DNA of 22,419 nucleotides, from positions 1 through 22,419 of the forward strand of contig NZ_CAJPPN010000040.1 of assembly GCF_905372525.1 (NCBI RefSeq). The letters are read 5' to 3'. This DNA comes from an uncultured Porphyromonas sp. (GTDB lineage Bacteria; Bacteroidota; Bacteroidia; Bacteroidales; Porphyromonadaceae). Below, in pieces: positions 14,387 through 22,419 of this stretch. A program made the translations under genes and the position numbers. How positions within the stretch are numbered: the stretch's first letter is position 1; each line of letters begins with the position of its first letter. The notes below the pieces were generated by a model that searched no databases, was not told where the DNA came from, and saw only the letters and a program-made list of their open reading frames with translations.

Positions 14387-14902
14387 CTAGAGGAGGGGCG
14401 TAGGCTCCCCGATCCAGGCGATCGCCTCGTCTAGGGTGCGCATACGCGTCTGGGGAAGGTGACGCCGAAGGTCGGCGATGGAGGAGCGCACGCAGTAGTC
14501 TCCAGCGAGGCCGGCGACATCGATCTCTGTCGCCTGACGTAGGGGCTCGGGGACGTACTCCTCGAAGGCGCTATAGGCATCTCGCTCCTGAGTGGTGGCC
14601 TTGGGGACGTAGAGGACGCTCTCCCCTGCACGCTGGGCATCCGTCAGCACCTCCCCGAGGGGTGGATAGAGAGCCGCTCCGACAGTATAGACTACACAGT
14701 GGACGGGCCAGGGGCCTCCCTGCGCAGCGAAGCTACAGTGATCGGCAGGATGCTGATCTAGGGTCACGACGATGGCGTCGTACTCGGCACGGTGTACCCG
14801 CACCCACTCGGTGAGGTAGTCCATAGCCGCAGTGGCTCCGGGGACAGCTAGGGAGCCGGTGATGAAGTCGTTCTGGGGGTCGACGATCAGGAGTACTTTC
14901 AT
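14387..14902 (-). CDS. pncA: Nicotinamidase (isochorismatase-like hydrolase)
   Basis: 171 residues, slightly short for PncA (about 180-210). The catalytic triad is visible: Asp8 in LIVDPQNDF, Lys101 in VPKAT, Cys137 in GDYCVRSS. Metal ligands Asp49 and His51 are in TLDQHPADHCSF and His68 is in GPWPVHC. The expected reaction is nicotinamide to nicotinate plus ammonia, feeding NAD salvage in the cytoplasm. WPVHC and DYCV match nicotinamidases better than isochorismatases. It is the first gene of a pair with dcp. No TAnnTTTG box is seen upstream; the 151 bp to the preceding gene hold a hairpin that is probably the terminator of that gene. Confidence 0.92.
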   Translation of the reverse strand: MKVLLIVDPQNDFITGSLAVPGATAAMDYLTEWVRVHRAEYDAIVVTLDQHPADHCSFAAQGGPWPVHCVVYTVGAALYPPLGEVLTDAQRAGESVLYVPKATTQERDAYSAFEEYVPEPLRQATEIDVAGLAGDYCVRSSIADLRRHLPQTRMRTLDEAIAWIGEPTPLL

Positions 14903-14926
14903 TTAGGTAGTGTATCTAATTAAGGC

Positions 14927-14976
14927 AGGCGAGGTCGCCCCCGCAGATAGACTGCGGTGAAGGGACGACCTCGCCT
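14927..14976 (-). terminator. Hairpin between carboxynorspermidine synthase and pncA
   Basis: An 11 bp perfect stem (AGGCGAGGTCG at 14927-14937, CGACCTCGCCT at 14966-14976) with a nested CCGCAG/CTGCGG stem in the loop. On the minus strand it is followed by TTAATTAG. It lies about 78 bp past the upstream stop and 24 bp before the pncA start; it could also act in the pncA leader. Confidence 0.5.
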
Positions 14977-15053
14977 AGTGAATAATACGTAGTCACCCGA
15001 GTCTAGAGCATGGTCTATACCTCGGGGGCGAATGGGGAAGGGGAGACTCCTGC

Positions 15054-16247
<1,194 letters not shown>

Positions 16248-16338
16248 AGGCTTTATATTCGTCTTCGTTACTTGTTATGGATAGTCTTTTGCGTCTGCGT
16301 TGTGTGAGCCCCTATCTCTTTGGCGCACACAAGCTAGG

Positions 16339-16346
16339 CAAAGATA
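16339..16346 (-). promoter_or_regulatory. -7 box (TATCTTTG) of the carboxynorspermidine synthase gene
   Basis: Exact TAnnTTTG on the minus strand, 92 bp before the ATG at 16247. No clear -33. The left end of MITE copy 3 is 45 bp upstream and the palindrome array starts 172 bp upstream, nearly the same layout as at the beta-galactosidase promoter. Confidence 0.55.
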
Positions 16347-16390
16347 CAAAAAGTACATCAAGTCGCTAGGAGGTAGACTATCAGACACCT

Positions 16391-16736
16391 CAGAGCCGAC
16401 GCATGAAAAACACTAGGGATCGAGGACGAAGTAGCCGAGAAGCCTCTACCTCGGTCGCAGTACCCCGACTTTAGTGGTAGAGTTACCGAGTGTCCGCCTA
16501 CTAACTACGAGGGGAAAGTGTACACGTGTGTATACCATTGTGTACCCACGTGTACACTCTTGTATACACACGTGTACACAACATCGCTCTAAGTATGTCC
16601 TCTGTCGGGCTCCTTACACGTGCGTTTTCCTAGGACTAACGGCTAGGAGGGATAAGGTCTAGGCTAAGGCTCTCTGAGTGGTGAATGAAAGGATGCCCAA
16701 GATACCTCAAGCGTGGTACGTACTCGATAGCGTATG
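16391..16736 (+). mobile_element. MITE-like element, copy 3 (diverged; right end uncertain)
   Basis: The left end AGAGCCGACGCATGAAAA matches the inverted-repeat end of copy 2 (AGGGCTGACGCATGAAAT). The triple palindrome array, the block GCTCTAAGTATGTCCTCTGT after it, and GGCTAAGGCTCTCTGAGTGG match copies 1 and 2; the stretches between are strongly changed. A degraded right end may lie near 16721-16737 (TCGATAGCGTATGG) but no clean inverted repeat or target duplication is seen. The array itself is better kept than the rest, suggesting selection on it. It lies between the sulfatase 3' end and the carboxynorspermidine synthase promoter. Confidence 0.6.
16518..16579. repeat. Triple palindrome array (3 x 18 bp at 22 bp period), copy 3
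   Basis: Units start at 16518 (GTGTACACGTGTGTATAC), 16540 (GTGTACCCACGTGTACAC) and 16562 (GTATACACACGTGTACAC), separated by CATT and TCTT. Spacing is identical to copies 1 and 2 although the surrounding element has diverged; the middle unit again carries the off-palindrome CCC. Confidence 0.85.
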
Positions 16737-16749
16737 GAGCGTACGCTAT
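16727..16749. repeat. Small inverted repeat downstream of MITE copy 3
   Basis: 8 bp perfect arms ATAGCGTA (16727-16734) and TACGCTAT (16742-16749) around 7 bases, followed by a second short stem GGATGAG/CTCATCC (16761-16777). Function unknown; both lie downstream of the sulfatase terminator. Confidence 0.4.
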
Positions 16750-16803
16750 TAGGGATAAGAGGATGAGCACCTCATCCCCTAATGACAGCCCCATATAAAG
16801 AGG

Positions 16804-16832
16804 TAGAGGATGCCTCATCGAGGCATCCTCTA
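16804..16832 (-). terminator. Terminator downstream of the sulfatase gene
   Basis: A perfect 13 bp stem (TAGAGGATGCCTC at 16804-16816 with 16820-16832) and a 3-base loop. On the minus strand it is followed by CCTCTTTATAT. About 170 bp past the sulfatase stop. Confidence 0.65.
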
Positions 16833-16999
16833 CACAACACTAACCATGTGACCCCTCCTCCCGAGGGGGGGAAAGATACAAGCAAGTCTGATATGATGGG
16901 GATCAGCTCTCTGCGGAGCTCCCCCAGCGTCGGACTCACGTCCGAGTGTATCCTCTAGGCAGAGAGGGCTAGGCAGCCCCCCGGAGTAGAGGGCGTGGA

Positions 17000-18667
17000 T
17001 TACTTGGCATTCTCAGCCTTGTAGTACTTGCGTAGACCATCGAGGTCTCGCTCGAGCCGACGACGTACCTTGGCATACGAAGGGTCATCGAAGACGTTGG
17101 TCAGTTCGTTGGGATCCTTCTTGAGGTCGTACATCTCCCACTTATCTATATCGCCGTAGAAGTGCATGAGCTTGTAGCGTGTCGTACGGATCCCGTAGTG
17201 ACGACGCACAGCGTGCTCGCCTGGGTACTCATAGAAGTGGTAATAGAGCGCCTTACGCCCGAGGTCGGGCTCCTTGCCATTTGCCAGCAGGAGGCGACGT
17301 AGGGAGATCCCCTGTATATCGCTAGGGATAGGTAGGCCCGCCATATCGAGGAAGGTAGGTGCATAGTCGATATTCTGCACGAGGGTCGTGACATCCCCAC
17401 GGCGCTTGTAGCCGAGAGCGGCAGGCAGACGCATCACTAGTGGGGTACGCATAGACTCTTCGTACATAAATCGCTTGTCGAACCACCCGTGCTCGCCCAT
17501 ATAGAAGCCCTGATCCGAGGTGTAGACGATGATGGTATTGTCCAGCAGATCGTGCTCACGTAGGTACTCGACGACACGTCCAATATTGCGGTCAAGGGAG
17601 TTAATCACCTTGGCATAGTCTCGCATGTAGCGGTTGTACTTCCACACAGCGAGGGCACGACCCGTCGGGGGAGCTTCGAAGAAGGCGCGAGAGAGAGGGT
17701 CATAGATGCTGTCGAACTTAGCCTTGACGCCCGCCTCTAGGCGTCCGTAGATGCCGTGTAGGTAGTACTTGCCCAGTCCAGAGGGGTTGGGGTTGGTACG
17801 CATCTTCAGGTCGTAGGTGATGTCCATATCCTTGAGGATATTCATCTCCTGAGCTGCAGCGGCGGGTCGCCCTGCATAGTCGTCATCGAAGGTCTCTGGG
17901 GTGGGGAAGGTACGATCTTCGTAGGCCTTGAGATCGACCGTATCGGCCATCCAGTCACGATGAGCTGCCTTGTGGTGGATGAAGAGGGCGAAGGGCTTCG
18001 TCTTGTCTCGCTGCTCTAGCCAGTCCAGACTCATATCGGTGATGATATTGGTCACATAGCCATGGTAGCGGACGGTATCCGCCGTGCTGGCATCGGTGCC
18101 ATTGGGTAGGCTATAGCCATTCCTCAGGTGCATCCCTCGGGGGACGACGAAGGCAGGATCGTAGTAGTCGCCCTGCCCGGGGAGGATCGCCCAGTGGTCG
18201 AAGCCCTGAGGGATACCATCTAGGTGGATCTTGCCGATCATCGCCGTCTGATAGCCACCGGCACGTAGGAGCTTGGGGAGGGTCTGCTGGCTCTGATTGA
18301 ATTGGTGGGCGCTCTCGTTGTTCGTCTTGCCGTTCATGTGGCTATGCTTCCCTGTGAGCATACAGGCACGGCTAGGGCCAGAGATAGAGTTGGCGACGAA
18401 GCTCTCGGTGAAGCGAACTCCCTCACGAGCTAGAGCGTCGATGTTGGGTGTGGAGATGTAGCGCTGGTCGTAGGCGCTGATCATCTGATAGGAATGGTCG
18501 TCTGACATGATGTAGACGATGTTTAGGGGGCGTGCCCCTGGGGTAGCCTTGGGGGCACCCTTGGTCGCTGACTGGGCTCCTGCTGTACCGACGGCAGAGG
18601 CTAGTGCTCCAGCGACACAGAGGATCTTGTGGCTAGTCATAGGGTTAATGCGGTGTTTGCGATGCAT
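17000..18667 (-). CDS. Serine-type sulfatase (S1 family), probably secreted
   Basis: 555 residues. The N-terminus has a basic stretch MHRKHR, then MTSHKILCVAGALASAVGTAGAQS, a signal peptide; either the ATG at 18667 or that at 18640 could be the start. The alkaline-phosphatase-like fold begins with IVYIMSDDHSYQM, whose Asp56/Asp57 bind calcium. The activation motif is S-G-P-S-R (Ser96-Arg100, in NSISGPSRACMLTGKHSH), so this is a serine-type sulfatase whose Ser96 must be oxidised to formylglycine by an anaerobic sulfatase-maturating enzyme, not seen in this window. DQGFYMGEHGWFDKR carries further metal and substrate ligands. The sequence recalls Bacteroides GlcNAc-6-O-sulfatases of host glycosaminoglycans or mucins, but substrate is inference. 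It would fit with the secreted galactosidase in glycan degradation. Confidence 0.93.
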   Translation of the reverse strand: MHRKHRINPMTSHKILCVAGALASAVGTAGAQSATKGAPKATPGARPLNIVYIMSDDHSYQMISAYDQRYISTPNIDALAREGVRFTESFVANSISGPSRACMLTGKHSHMNGKTNNESAHQFNQSQQTLPKLLRAGGYQTAMIGKIHLDGIPQGFDHWAILPGQGDYYDPAFVVPRGMHLRNGYSLPNGTDASTADTVRYHGYVTNIITDMSLDWLEQRDKTKPFALFIHHKAAHRDWMADTVDLKAYEDRTFPTPETFDDDYAGRPAAAAQEMNILKDMDITYDLKMRTNPNPSGLGKYYLHGIYGRLEAGVKAKFDSIYDPLSRAFFEAPPTGRALAVWKYNRYMRDYAKVINSLDRNIGRVVEYLREHDLLDNTIIVYTSDQGFYMGEHGWFDKRFMYEESMRTPLVMRLPAALGYKRRGDVTTLVQNIDYAPTFLDMAGLPIPSDIQGISLRRLLLANGKEPDLGRKALYYHFYEYPGEHAVRRHYGIRTTRYKLMHFYGDIDKWEMYDLKKDPNELTNVFDDPSYAKVRRRLERDLDGLRKYYKAENAK

Positions 18668-18689
18668 ATATGAGGGACTATTCCCGGTG

Positions 18690-18697
18690 CAAAGATA
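18690..18697 (-). promoter_or_regulatory. -7 box (TATCTTTG) of the sulfatase gene
   Basis: Exact TAnnTTTG on the minus strand, 23 bp before the ATG at 18667, which would leave a very short leader. If the ATG at 18640 is used the leader is about 43 bases, which favours that start. Confidence 0.6.
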
Positions 18698-18771
18698 AAG
18701 GATATTCCCCGTAAGACTAGGAGATTAGAGGATTTACCTCCGATGGGGAACATCTAGCGGGCTCGTACGCT

Positions 18772-18779
18772 TATCTTTG
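18772..18779 (+). promoter_or_regulatory. -7 box (TATCTTTG) of pth
   Basis: Exact TAnnTTTG on the plus strand, 58 bp before the pth ATG. It is divergent from the sulfatase promoter, 75 bp apart. No clear -33 TTTG. Confidence 0.6.
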
Positions 18780-18836
18780 TAGCTCGGGACAACGGCCTAA
18801 TGCCCACCGTCCTACACCTATAGATAATGTATAGAT

Positions 18837-19415
18837 ATGAAGTATCTCATCGTGGGCCTCGGCAATATCGGCCGTGAGTACGAGGCGACACGCCACAATA
18901 TCGGCTTCCGTATCGCCGATGCCCTCGCAGCCCGTCTCGGCACCAGCTTCGCCACTAAGCGCTACGGTGACGTCGCTACGGGACGCATCAAGAACGCTCA
19001 GATCGTCCTACTCAAGCCCTCCACCTACATGAACCTCAGTGGCGAGGCCGTACGCTACTGGATGAGCACGGAGCGTATCACCATCGATCACATCCTCGTC
19101 CTCGTTGATGACCTCGCCCTACCCTTCGGCACCCTCCGTCTGAAGGGCAAGGGGAGCGACGCTGGGCACAATGGGCTCAAGAACATCGCCCAGCTCCTAG
19201 GCTCGCAGGCCTACCCTCGCCTACGCTTCGGTATCGGCAACGATTATCCTCAGGGCAAGCAGATCGACTACGTCCTCGGTGCCTTCCCCCCCGAGCAGGA
19301 GGCACGTCTCCCCCAGCTCATCGAGCAGGCCTGCGAGGCAGCGGCAGCCTTCTGCCTAGAGGGCATCACCTCGGCGATGAACAAATACAATTCGTCAGCC
19401 CCCACCGACCTCTGA
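18837..19415 (+). CDS. pth: Peptidyl-tRNA hydrolase
   Basis: 192 residues, the usual bacterial Pth length. It opens with the signature VGLGNIGREYEATRHNIGF, with catalytic His20 in TRHN. Other conserved blocks: LLKPSTYMNLSGE, the DDLALPFGTLRLKGKGSDAGHNGLKNI segment with the catalytic Asp and the Asn that positions the peptide, and RLRFGIGNDYP. It is cytoplasmic and cleaves the ester bond of peptidyl-tRNAs released from stalled ribosomes, recycling tRNA; it is normally essential. It may be co-transcribed with the malic enzyme gene 85 bp downstream, although that gap holds a tandem nonamer repeat and no good terminator. Confidence 0.97.
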   Translation: MKYLIVGLGNIGREYEATRHNIGFRIADALAARLGTSFATKRYGDVATGRIKNAQIVLLKPSTYMNLSGEAVRYWMSTERITIDHILVLVDDLALPFGTLRLKGKGSDAGHNGLKNIAQLLGSQAYPRLRFGIGNDYPQGKQIDYVLGAFPPEQEARLPQLIEQACEAAAAFCLEGITSAMNKYNSSAPTDL

Positions 19416-19438
19416 TATACTACCCCTATCATACCTAC

Positions 19439-19470
19439 TTGACCTATTTGACCTATTTGACCTATTTGAT
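19439..19470 (+). repeat. Tandem 9 bp repeat (TTGACCTAT x3 plus a partial unit)
   Basis: Three exact TTGACCTAT units (19439-19465) and a fourth start TTGAT, ending 30 bp before the malic enzyme start. Each junction creates TTTG, the -33 motif of this group, so three overlapping registers of -33 exist, but no TAnnTTTG follows. Slippage-prone tandem repeats at such a place can change promoter spacing. Confidence 0.85.
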
Positions 19471-19500
19471 ATTAGTCCCCACCCTCTAACCCCTACCCTC

Positions 19501-20778
19501 ATGCCACTCAAGGTCACCAAAGAAGCCGCTCTCCGCTACCACGAGGAGGGCAAGCCCGGGAAGATCGAGATCGTCCCGACCAAGCCCCATAGTACCCCCT
19601 ACGACCTCTCCCTAGCCTACTCGCCTGGTGTCGCCGAGCCCTGTCTAGCGATCGCCAGTGAGGTGCACGATGCCTACCGCTACACCAACAAGGGCAACCT
19701 CGTAGCTGTCATCTCCAACGGCACCGCCGTCCTCGGCCTCGGAGATATAGGCGCCGATGCCAGCAAGCCCGTCATGGAGGGCAAGGCTCTGCTCTTCAAG
19801 ATCTACTCGGGAGTCGATGCCTTCGACATCGAGGTCAATGAGCGCGACCCCGAGGCCTTCATCCGTACGGTCAAGGCTATAGCCCCTACCTTCGGAGCTA
19901 TCAACCTCGAGGATATCAAGGCACCCGAATGCTTCGAGATCGAGCGCCGACTCGTATCCGAGCTCTCTATCCCCGTCATGCACGACGACCAGCACGGCAC
20001 CGCTATCGTCTCTGGGGCTGGTCTGCTGAATGCCCTAGAGCTCGCAGGCAAGCGCATCGAGGAGGTGCGTGTCGTCGTCAGTGGTGCTGGGGCTGCTGCC
20101 CTCTCCTGTGCACGGCTCTACTGCTCGCTCGGGGTACGTAGGGAGCATATCCTGATGTTCGACTCTCGGGGAGCGATCACCACGGCTCGTACCGACCTCA
20201 ACGAGATGAAGCGTGCCTTCGCCTCAGCCCGTACCGACATCAAGACACTGGCTGAGGCTATGGTCGGGGCGGACGTCTTCCTCGGACTCTCCAAGGGAGG
20301 GATGGTGACGGCTGATATGGTACGCTCTATGGCTGAGAATCCGATCATCTTCGCCCTAGCCAACCCCGATCCCGAGATTACCTATGAGGAGGCGAAGGCT
20401 GCTCGTCCCGACGTGCTGATGAGCACTGGACGTACCGACTACCCCAATCAGATCAACAACGTCCTAGCCTTCCCCTATATCTTCCGTGGAGCTCTCGACA
20501 CCCACGCCACCGCCATCAACGAGCCCATGCTCCTAGCTGCCACACGTGCCCTCTCTGCTCTAGCACACGAGCCCGTCCCCAGCTACGTCAAGGAGGTCTA
20601 TGGGCTGGATAGCTTGACCTTCGGTGCCGAATACTTCATCCCGAAGCCCGTCGATCGTAGGCTCATCGAGCGGGTCTCCACTGCGGTAGCGGAGGCTGCC
20701 ATAGCGAGCGGGGTGGCACGGCACACCATCACCGACTGGGAGGCCTATCGCCACAGCCTCTGCCAGCGACTCAGCTAG
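19501..20778 (+). CDS. NAD(P)-dependent malic enzyme (short form)
   Basis: 425 residues, covering only the malic domain and the NAD(P)-binding domain; the C-terminal phosphotransacetylase-like domain of MaeB-type enzymes is absent. The malic N-domain has YSPGVAEP (Tyr40, catalytic), GDIGADASKPVMEGKALLFK (Lys95, catalytic) and INLEDIKAPECFEIE (metal ligands Glu137, Asp138). HDDQHGTAIV (Asp162) starts the second domain, and VVVSGAGAAALSCARL (191-206) is the dinucleotide-binding loop. It oxidatively decarboxylates malate to pyruvate, giving reducing power and feeding fermentation; with D-LDH in the same window it bears on pyruvate supply. NAD versus NADP preference is not read from the sequence. 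Confidence 0.95.
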   Translation: MPLKVTKEAALRYHEEGKPGKIEIVPTKPHSTPYDLSLAYSPGVAEPCLAIASEVHDAYRYTNKGNLVAVISNGTAVLGLGDIGADASKPVMEGKALLFKIYSGVDAFDIEVNERDPEAFIRTVKAIAPTFGAINLEDIKAPECFEIERRLVSELSIPVMHDDQHGTAIVSGAGLLNALELAGKRIEEVRVVVSGAGAAALSCARLYCSLGVRREHILMFDSRGAITTARTDLNEMKRAFASARTDIKTLAEAMVGADVFLGLSKGGMVTADMVRSMAENPIIFALANPDPEITYEEAKAARPDVLMSTGRTDYPNQINNVLAFPYIFRGALDTHATAINEPMLLAATRALSALAHEPVPSYVKEVYGLDSLTFGAEYFIPKPVDRRLIERVSTAVAEAAIASGVARHTITDWEAYRHSLCQRLS

Positions 20779-20790
20779 CAGACACGCTCC

Positions 20791-20855
20791 GAGACAAAAG
20801 CCACAGAGCCCAGGGTGTACACTAGGTACGCCCTGGGCTCTGTGGCTTTCGTCTC
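20791..20855. terminator. Strong bidirectional terminator between malic enzyme and rho
   Basis: A 30 bp stem (20791-20820 with 20826-20855) with one mismatch and one G-U type pair, and a 5-base loop ACTAG, between convergent genes. The A/T runs at the stem base (CAAAAG / CTTTCG) give some U on either RNA. It contains GTGTACAC at the loop, similar to half of the MITE palindromes, probably by chance. Confidence 0.85.
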
Positions 20856-20919
20856 TCTCGTGAGCCCCGATAGAGGTTCACGGAGAGAAGAGAGGGTGGG
20901 GGAAGGGGAAAAGGGAGGC

Positions 20920-22419
20920 TTAGCTGTTTACCTCGGCGAAGAACTCCTCGTTGTTCTGCGTGCGCAGCATGAGGTTCTTCACATTCTCCATAGCCTCTAT
21001 GGGGTTCATCTCGGAGAGCACCTTGCGTACCGACCACATACGCTGCTGGGTAGCAGTATCCTGTAGGAGGTCGTCTCGGCGTGTGCTGCTGGCTACGAGG
21101 TCTACGGCTGGGTAGATACGCTTGTTCGCTAGGCGACGGTCGAGCTGGAGCTCCATGTTACCCGTACCCTTGAACTCCTCGAAGATCACATCGTCCATCT
21201 TCGATCCCGTCTCCTGCAGAGCGGTGGCTAGGATCGTGAGGCTACCGCCCCCGCGGATATTACGTGCGGCACCGAAGAATCGCTTGGGCTTCTGCAGGGC
21301 ATTGGCATCCACACCTCCAGAGAGCACCTTACCCGAGGCAGGCTGTACGGTGTTGTAGGCACGAGCCAGACGGGTGATCGAGTCGAGGAGGATGACGACA
21401 TCCTGACCACTCTCCACCATACGCTTCGCCTTGTTGAGGACAATCTCGGCGATCTTCACGTGGCGATCTGCTGGCTCGTCGAAGGTCGAGGCGATGACCT
21501 CGGCATTGACACTCGCTGCCATATCGGTGACCTCTTCGGGACGCTCGTCGATGAGCAGGATGATCATGTAGACCTCGGGGTGGTTAGCTGCGATGGCGTT
21601 GGCGATATTCTTCAGCAGGACGGTCTTACCCGTCTTGGGCTGAGCGACGATCAGACCACGCTGCCCCTTACCTATGGGGGCGAAGAGGTCTACGATACGC
21701 ATCGCTATCTTGTCCTGTACGGCAGGGTTGCGTGGAGACTCGAGCTTGAACTTCTCGTCGGGGAAGATCGGGGTGAGGTGGTCGAAGGGGACACGGTCAC
21801 GCATCTCCGAGGGGGTACGACCATTGACTCGGGTGATCTTCTCGAAGGGGAAGTACTTATCCCCCTCCTGTGGTGGACGGATAAAGCCCTCCACGAGGTC
21901 TCCTGGACGCAGGCTCCACTGCTTGATCTGTGCTACCGAGAGGTAGATATCATCGGGCGAAGGTAGGTAGTTGTAGTCCGCAGAGCGAAGGAAGCCATAG
22001 CCATCAGGTAGGATCTCCAGTACCCCAGAGCACTCTAGGATACCACCGAAGTCGAACTCCTCCTGCCCTGTCTTGATCACGGGGCGAGCAGTATTACCAG
22101 ACGGCTGTGCCTTGCCCTCGTGGCGGGGCTTCACTGGAGCGGTGAAGGCAGGTAGGACCTGATCCAGCACAGACTTACTATCCTTGTGACGGAAGACGAT
22201 ACGTCCCGTAGCCTCGCCTCCCTCGCTCTGGGGCTGGGCGCTCTGGGGCTCAGCCTGAGGAGCGGCCTCCTTGCTCGCCGTGGGAGCGACCTCGGGAGCT
22301 GGGGCACCTATGGGGACGACACGGGGCAGGGGCTCTGCACCCTTCGTCGGAGCTCCTACCGTGCGAGAGTCTGCGGGGCTGGTGCGGGGAGCAGATGGGG
22401 CAGCCTGAGGGGCCTTAGG
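20920..22419 (-). CDS. rho: Transcription termination factor Rho (5' end outside window)
   Basis: The frame is open from the stop at 20920 to the window edge; a GTG at 22170 is internal and not the start. The visible 499 residues begin with a ~110-residue Pro/Ala/Glu/Ser-rich segment with no fold, typical of the disordered insertion in Bacteroidetes Rho. Next is the cold-shock RNA-binding domain (SGVLEILPDGYGFLRSADYNYLPSPDDIYL), then the RecA-like ATPase with Walker A AQPKTGKT (about 21649-21626), Walker B MIILLIDERPEEV, and the Q/R-loop region GGVDANALQKPKRFFGAARNIRGGGS. The N-terminal helical domain is presumably beyond the window. It is a hexameric RNA helicase that ends transcription of untranslated RNA. 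In Bacteroides thetaiotaomicron the disordered part of Rho is reported to drive condensate formation. Confidence 0.97.
   Translation of the reverse strand, partial: PKAPQAAPSAPRTSPADSRTVGAPTKGAEPLPRVVPIGAPAPEVAPTASKEAAPQAEPQSAQPQSEGGEATGRIVFRHKDSKSVLDQVLPAFTAPVKPRHEGKAQPSGNTARPVIKTGQEEFDFGGILECSGVLEILPDGYGFLRSADYNYLPSPDDIYLSVAQIKQWSLRPGDLVEGFIRPPQEGDKYFPFEKITRVNGRTPSEMRDRVPFDHLTPIFPDEKFKLESPRNPAVQDKIAMRIVDLFAPIGKGQRGLIVAQPKTGKTVLLKNIANAIAANHPEVYMIILLIDERPEEVTDMAASVNAEVIASTFDEPADRHVKIAEIVLNKAKRMVESGQDVVILLDSITRLARAYNTVQPASGKVLSGGVDANALQKPKRFFGAARNIRGGGSLTILATALQETGSKMDDVIFEEFKGTGNMELQLDRRLANKRIYPAVDLVASSTRRDDLLQDTATQQRMWSVRKVLSEMNPIEAMENVKNLMLRTQNNEEFFAEVNS

Noticed and set aside
20815..20822. 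GTGTACAC in the malic enzyme/rho terminator as a fourth palindrome site
   Set aside because: A single 8-mer inside the terminator stem-loop, without the 18 bp unit or 22 bp partners; most likely chance.

Overview
The window reads as chromosomal DNA of a fairly GC-rich Bacteroidales bacterium, most likely a Porphyromonas relative. Reasons: the intergenic promoters fit the Bacteroidetes -7 consensus TAnnTTTG (mostly TATCTTTG or TACCTTTG); starts generally lack Shine-Dalgarno sequences; one gene encodes the P. gingivalis PG_1098-type methyltransferase; and the set of GH2 galactosidase, serine-type sulfatase, carboxynorspermidine synthase, Rho with a long disordered insertion and D-lactate dehydrogenase is typical of the group. 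No tRNA, rRNA, CRISPR array or prophage was seen.

Layout. 1-1263 (+): 3' part of a TonB-like energy transducer, then a DJ-1/PfpI protein. 1264-1976: a gene-free stretch with a hairpin repeat and copy 1 of a ~350 bp MITE-like element. 1977-2600 (+): a GT10 fucosyltransferase remnant with no start codon and an internal deletion. 2751-3463 (+): a HigBA-type toxin-antitoxin operon with a clear dyad operator in its promoter, framed by two 113 bp direct repeats that each carry a strong hairpin. 3577-6168 (-): clpB. 6427-7689 (-): PG_1098-like methyltransferase. 7776-10289 (-): secreted GH2 beta-galactosidase. 10299-11041: intergenic, MITE copy 2. 11042-12046 (-): D-lactate dehydrogenase. 12245-14902 (-): lipoprotein M3 dipeptidyl carboxypeptidase and nicotinamidase, 27 bp apart. 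15054-16247 (-): carboxynorspermidine synthase. 16248-16999: intergenic, MITE copy 3. 17000-18667 (-): serine-type sulfatase, divergent from pth (18837-19415, +) and malic enzyme (19501-20778, +). 20791-20855: a bidirectional terminator. 20920-22419 (-): rho, running off the window.

Most genes are metabolic or housekeeping: glycan breakdown (galactosidase, sulfatase), fermentation and carbon flow (D-LDH, malic enzyme), NAD salvage, polyamine synthesis, protein quality control (ClpB, Dcp, Pth). The most unusual content is between genes. A three-copy element carries, in every copy, exactly three 18 bp near-palindromes of the GTGTACACGYGTGTATAC type at a strict 22 bp period. In all three copies the same end of the element faces a -7 promoter box 27-45 bp away, so the palindrome array lies about 160-172 bp upstream of that box (beta-galactosidase, carboxynorspermidine synthase, fucosyltransferase remnant). 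This looks like a mobile element that may also act as an upstream regulatory module. It recalls the minisatellite-containing MITEs ('BrickBuilt') described in P. gingivalis, but I could not compare sequences.
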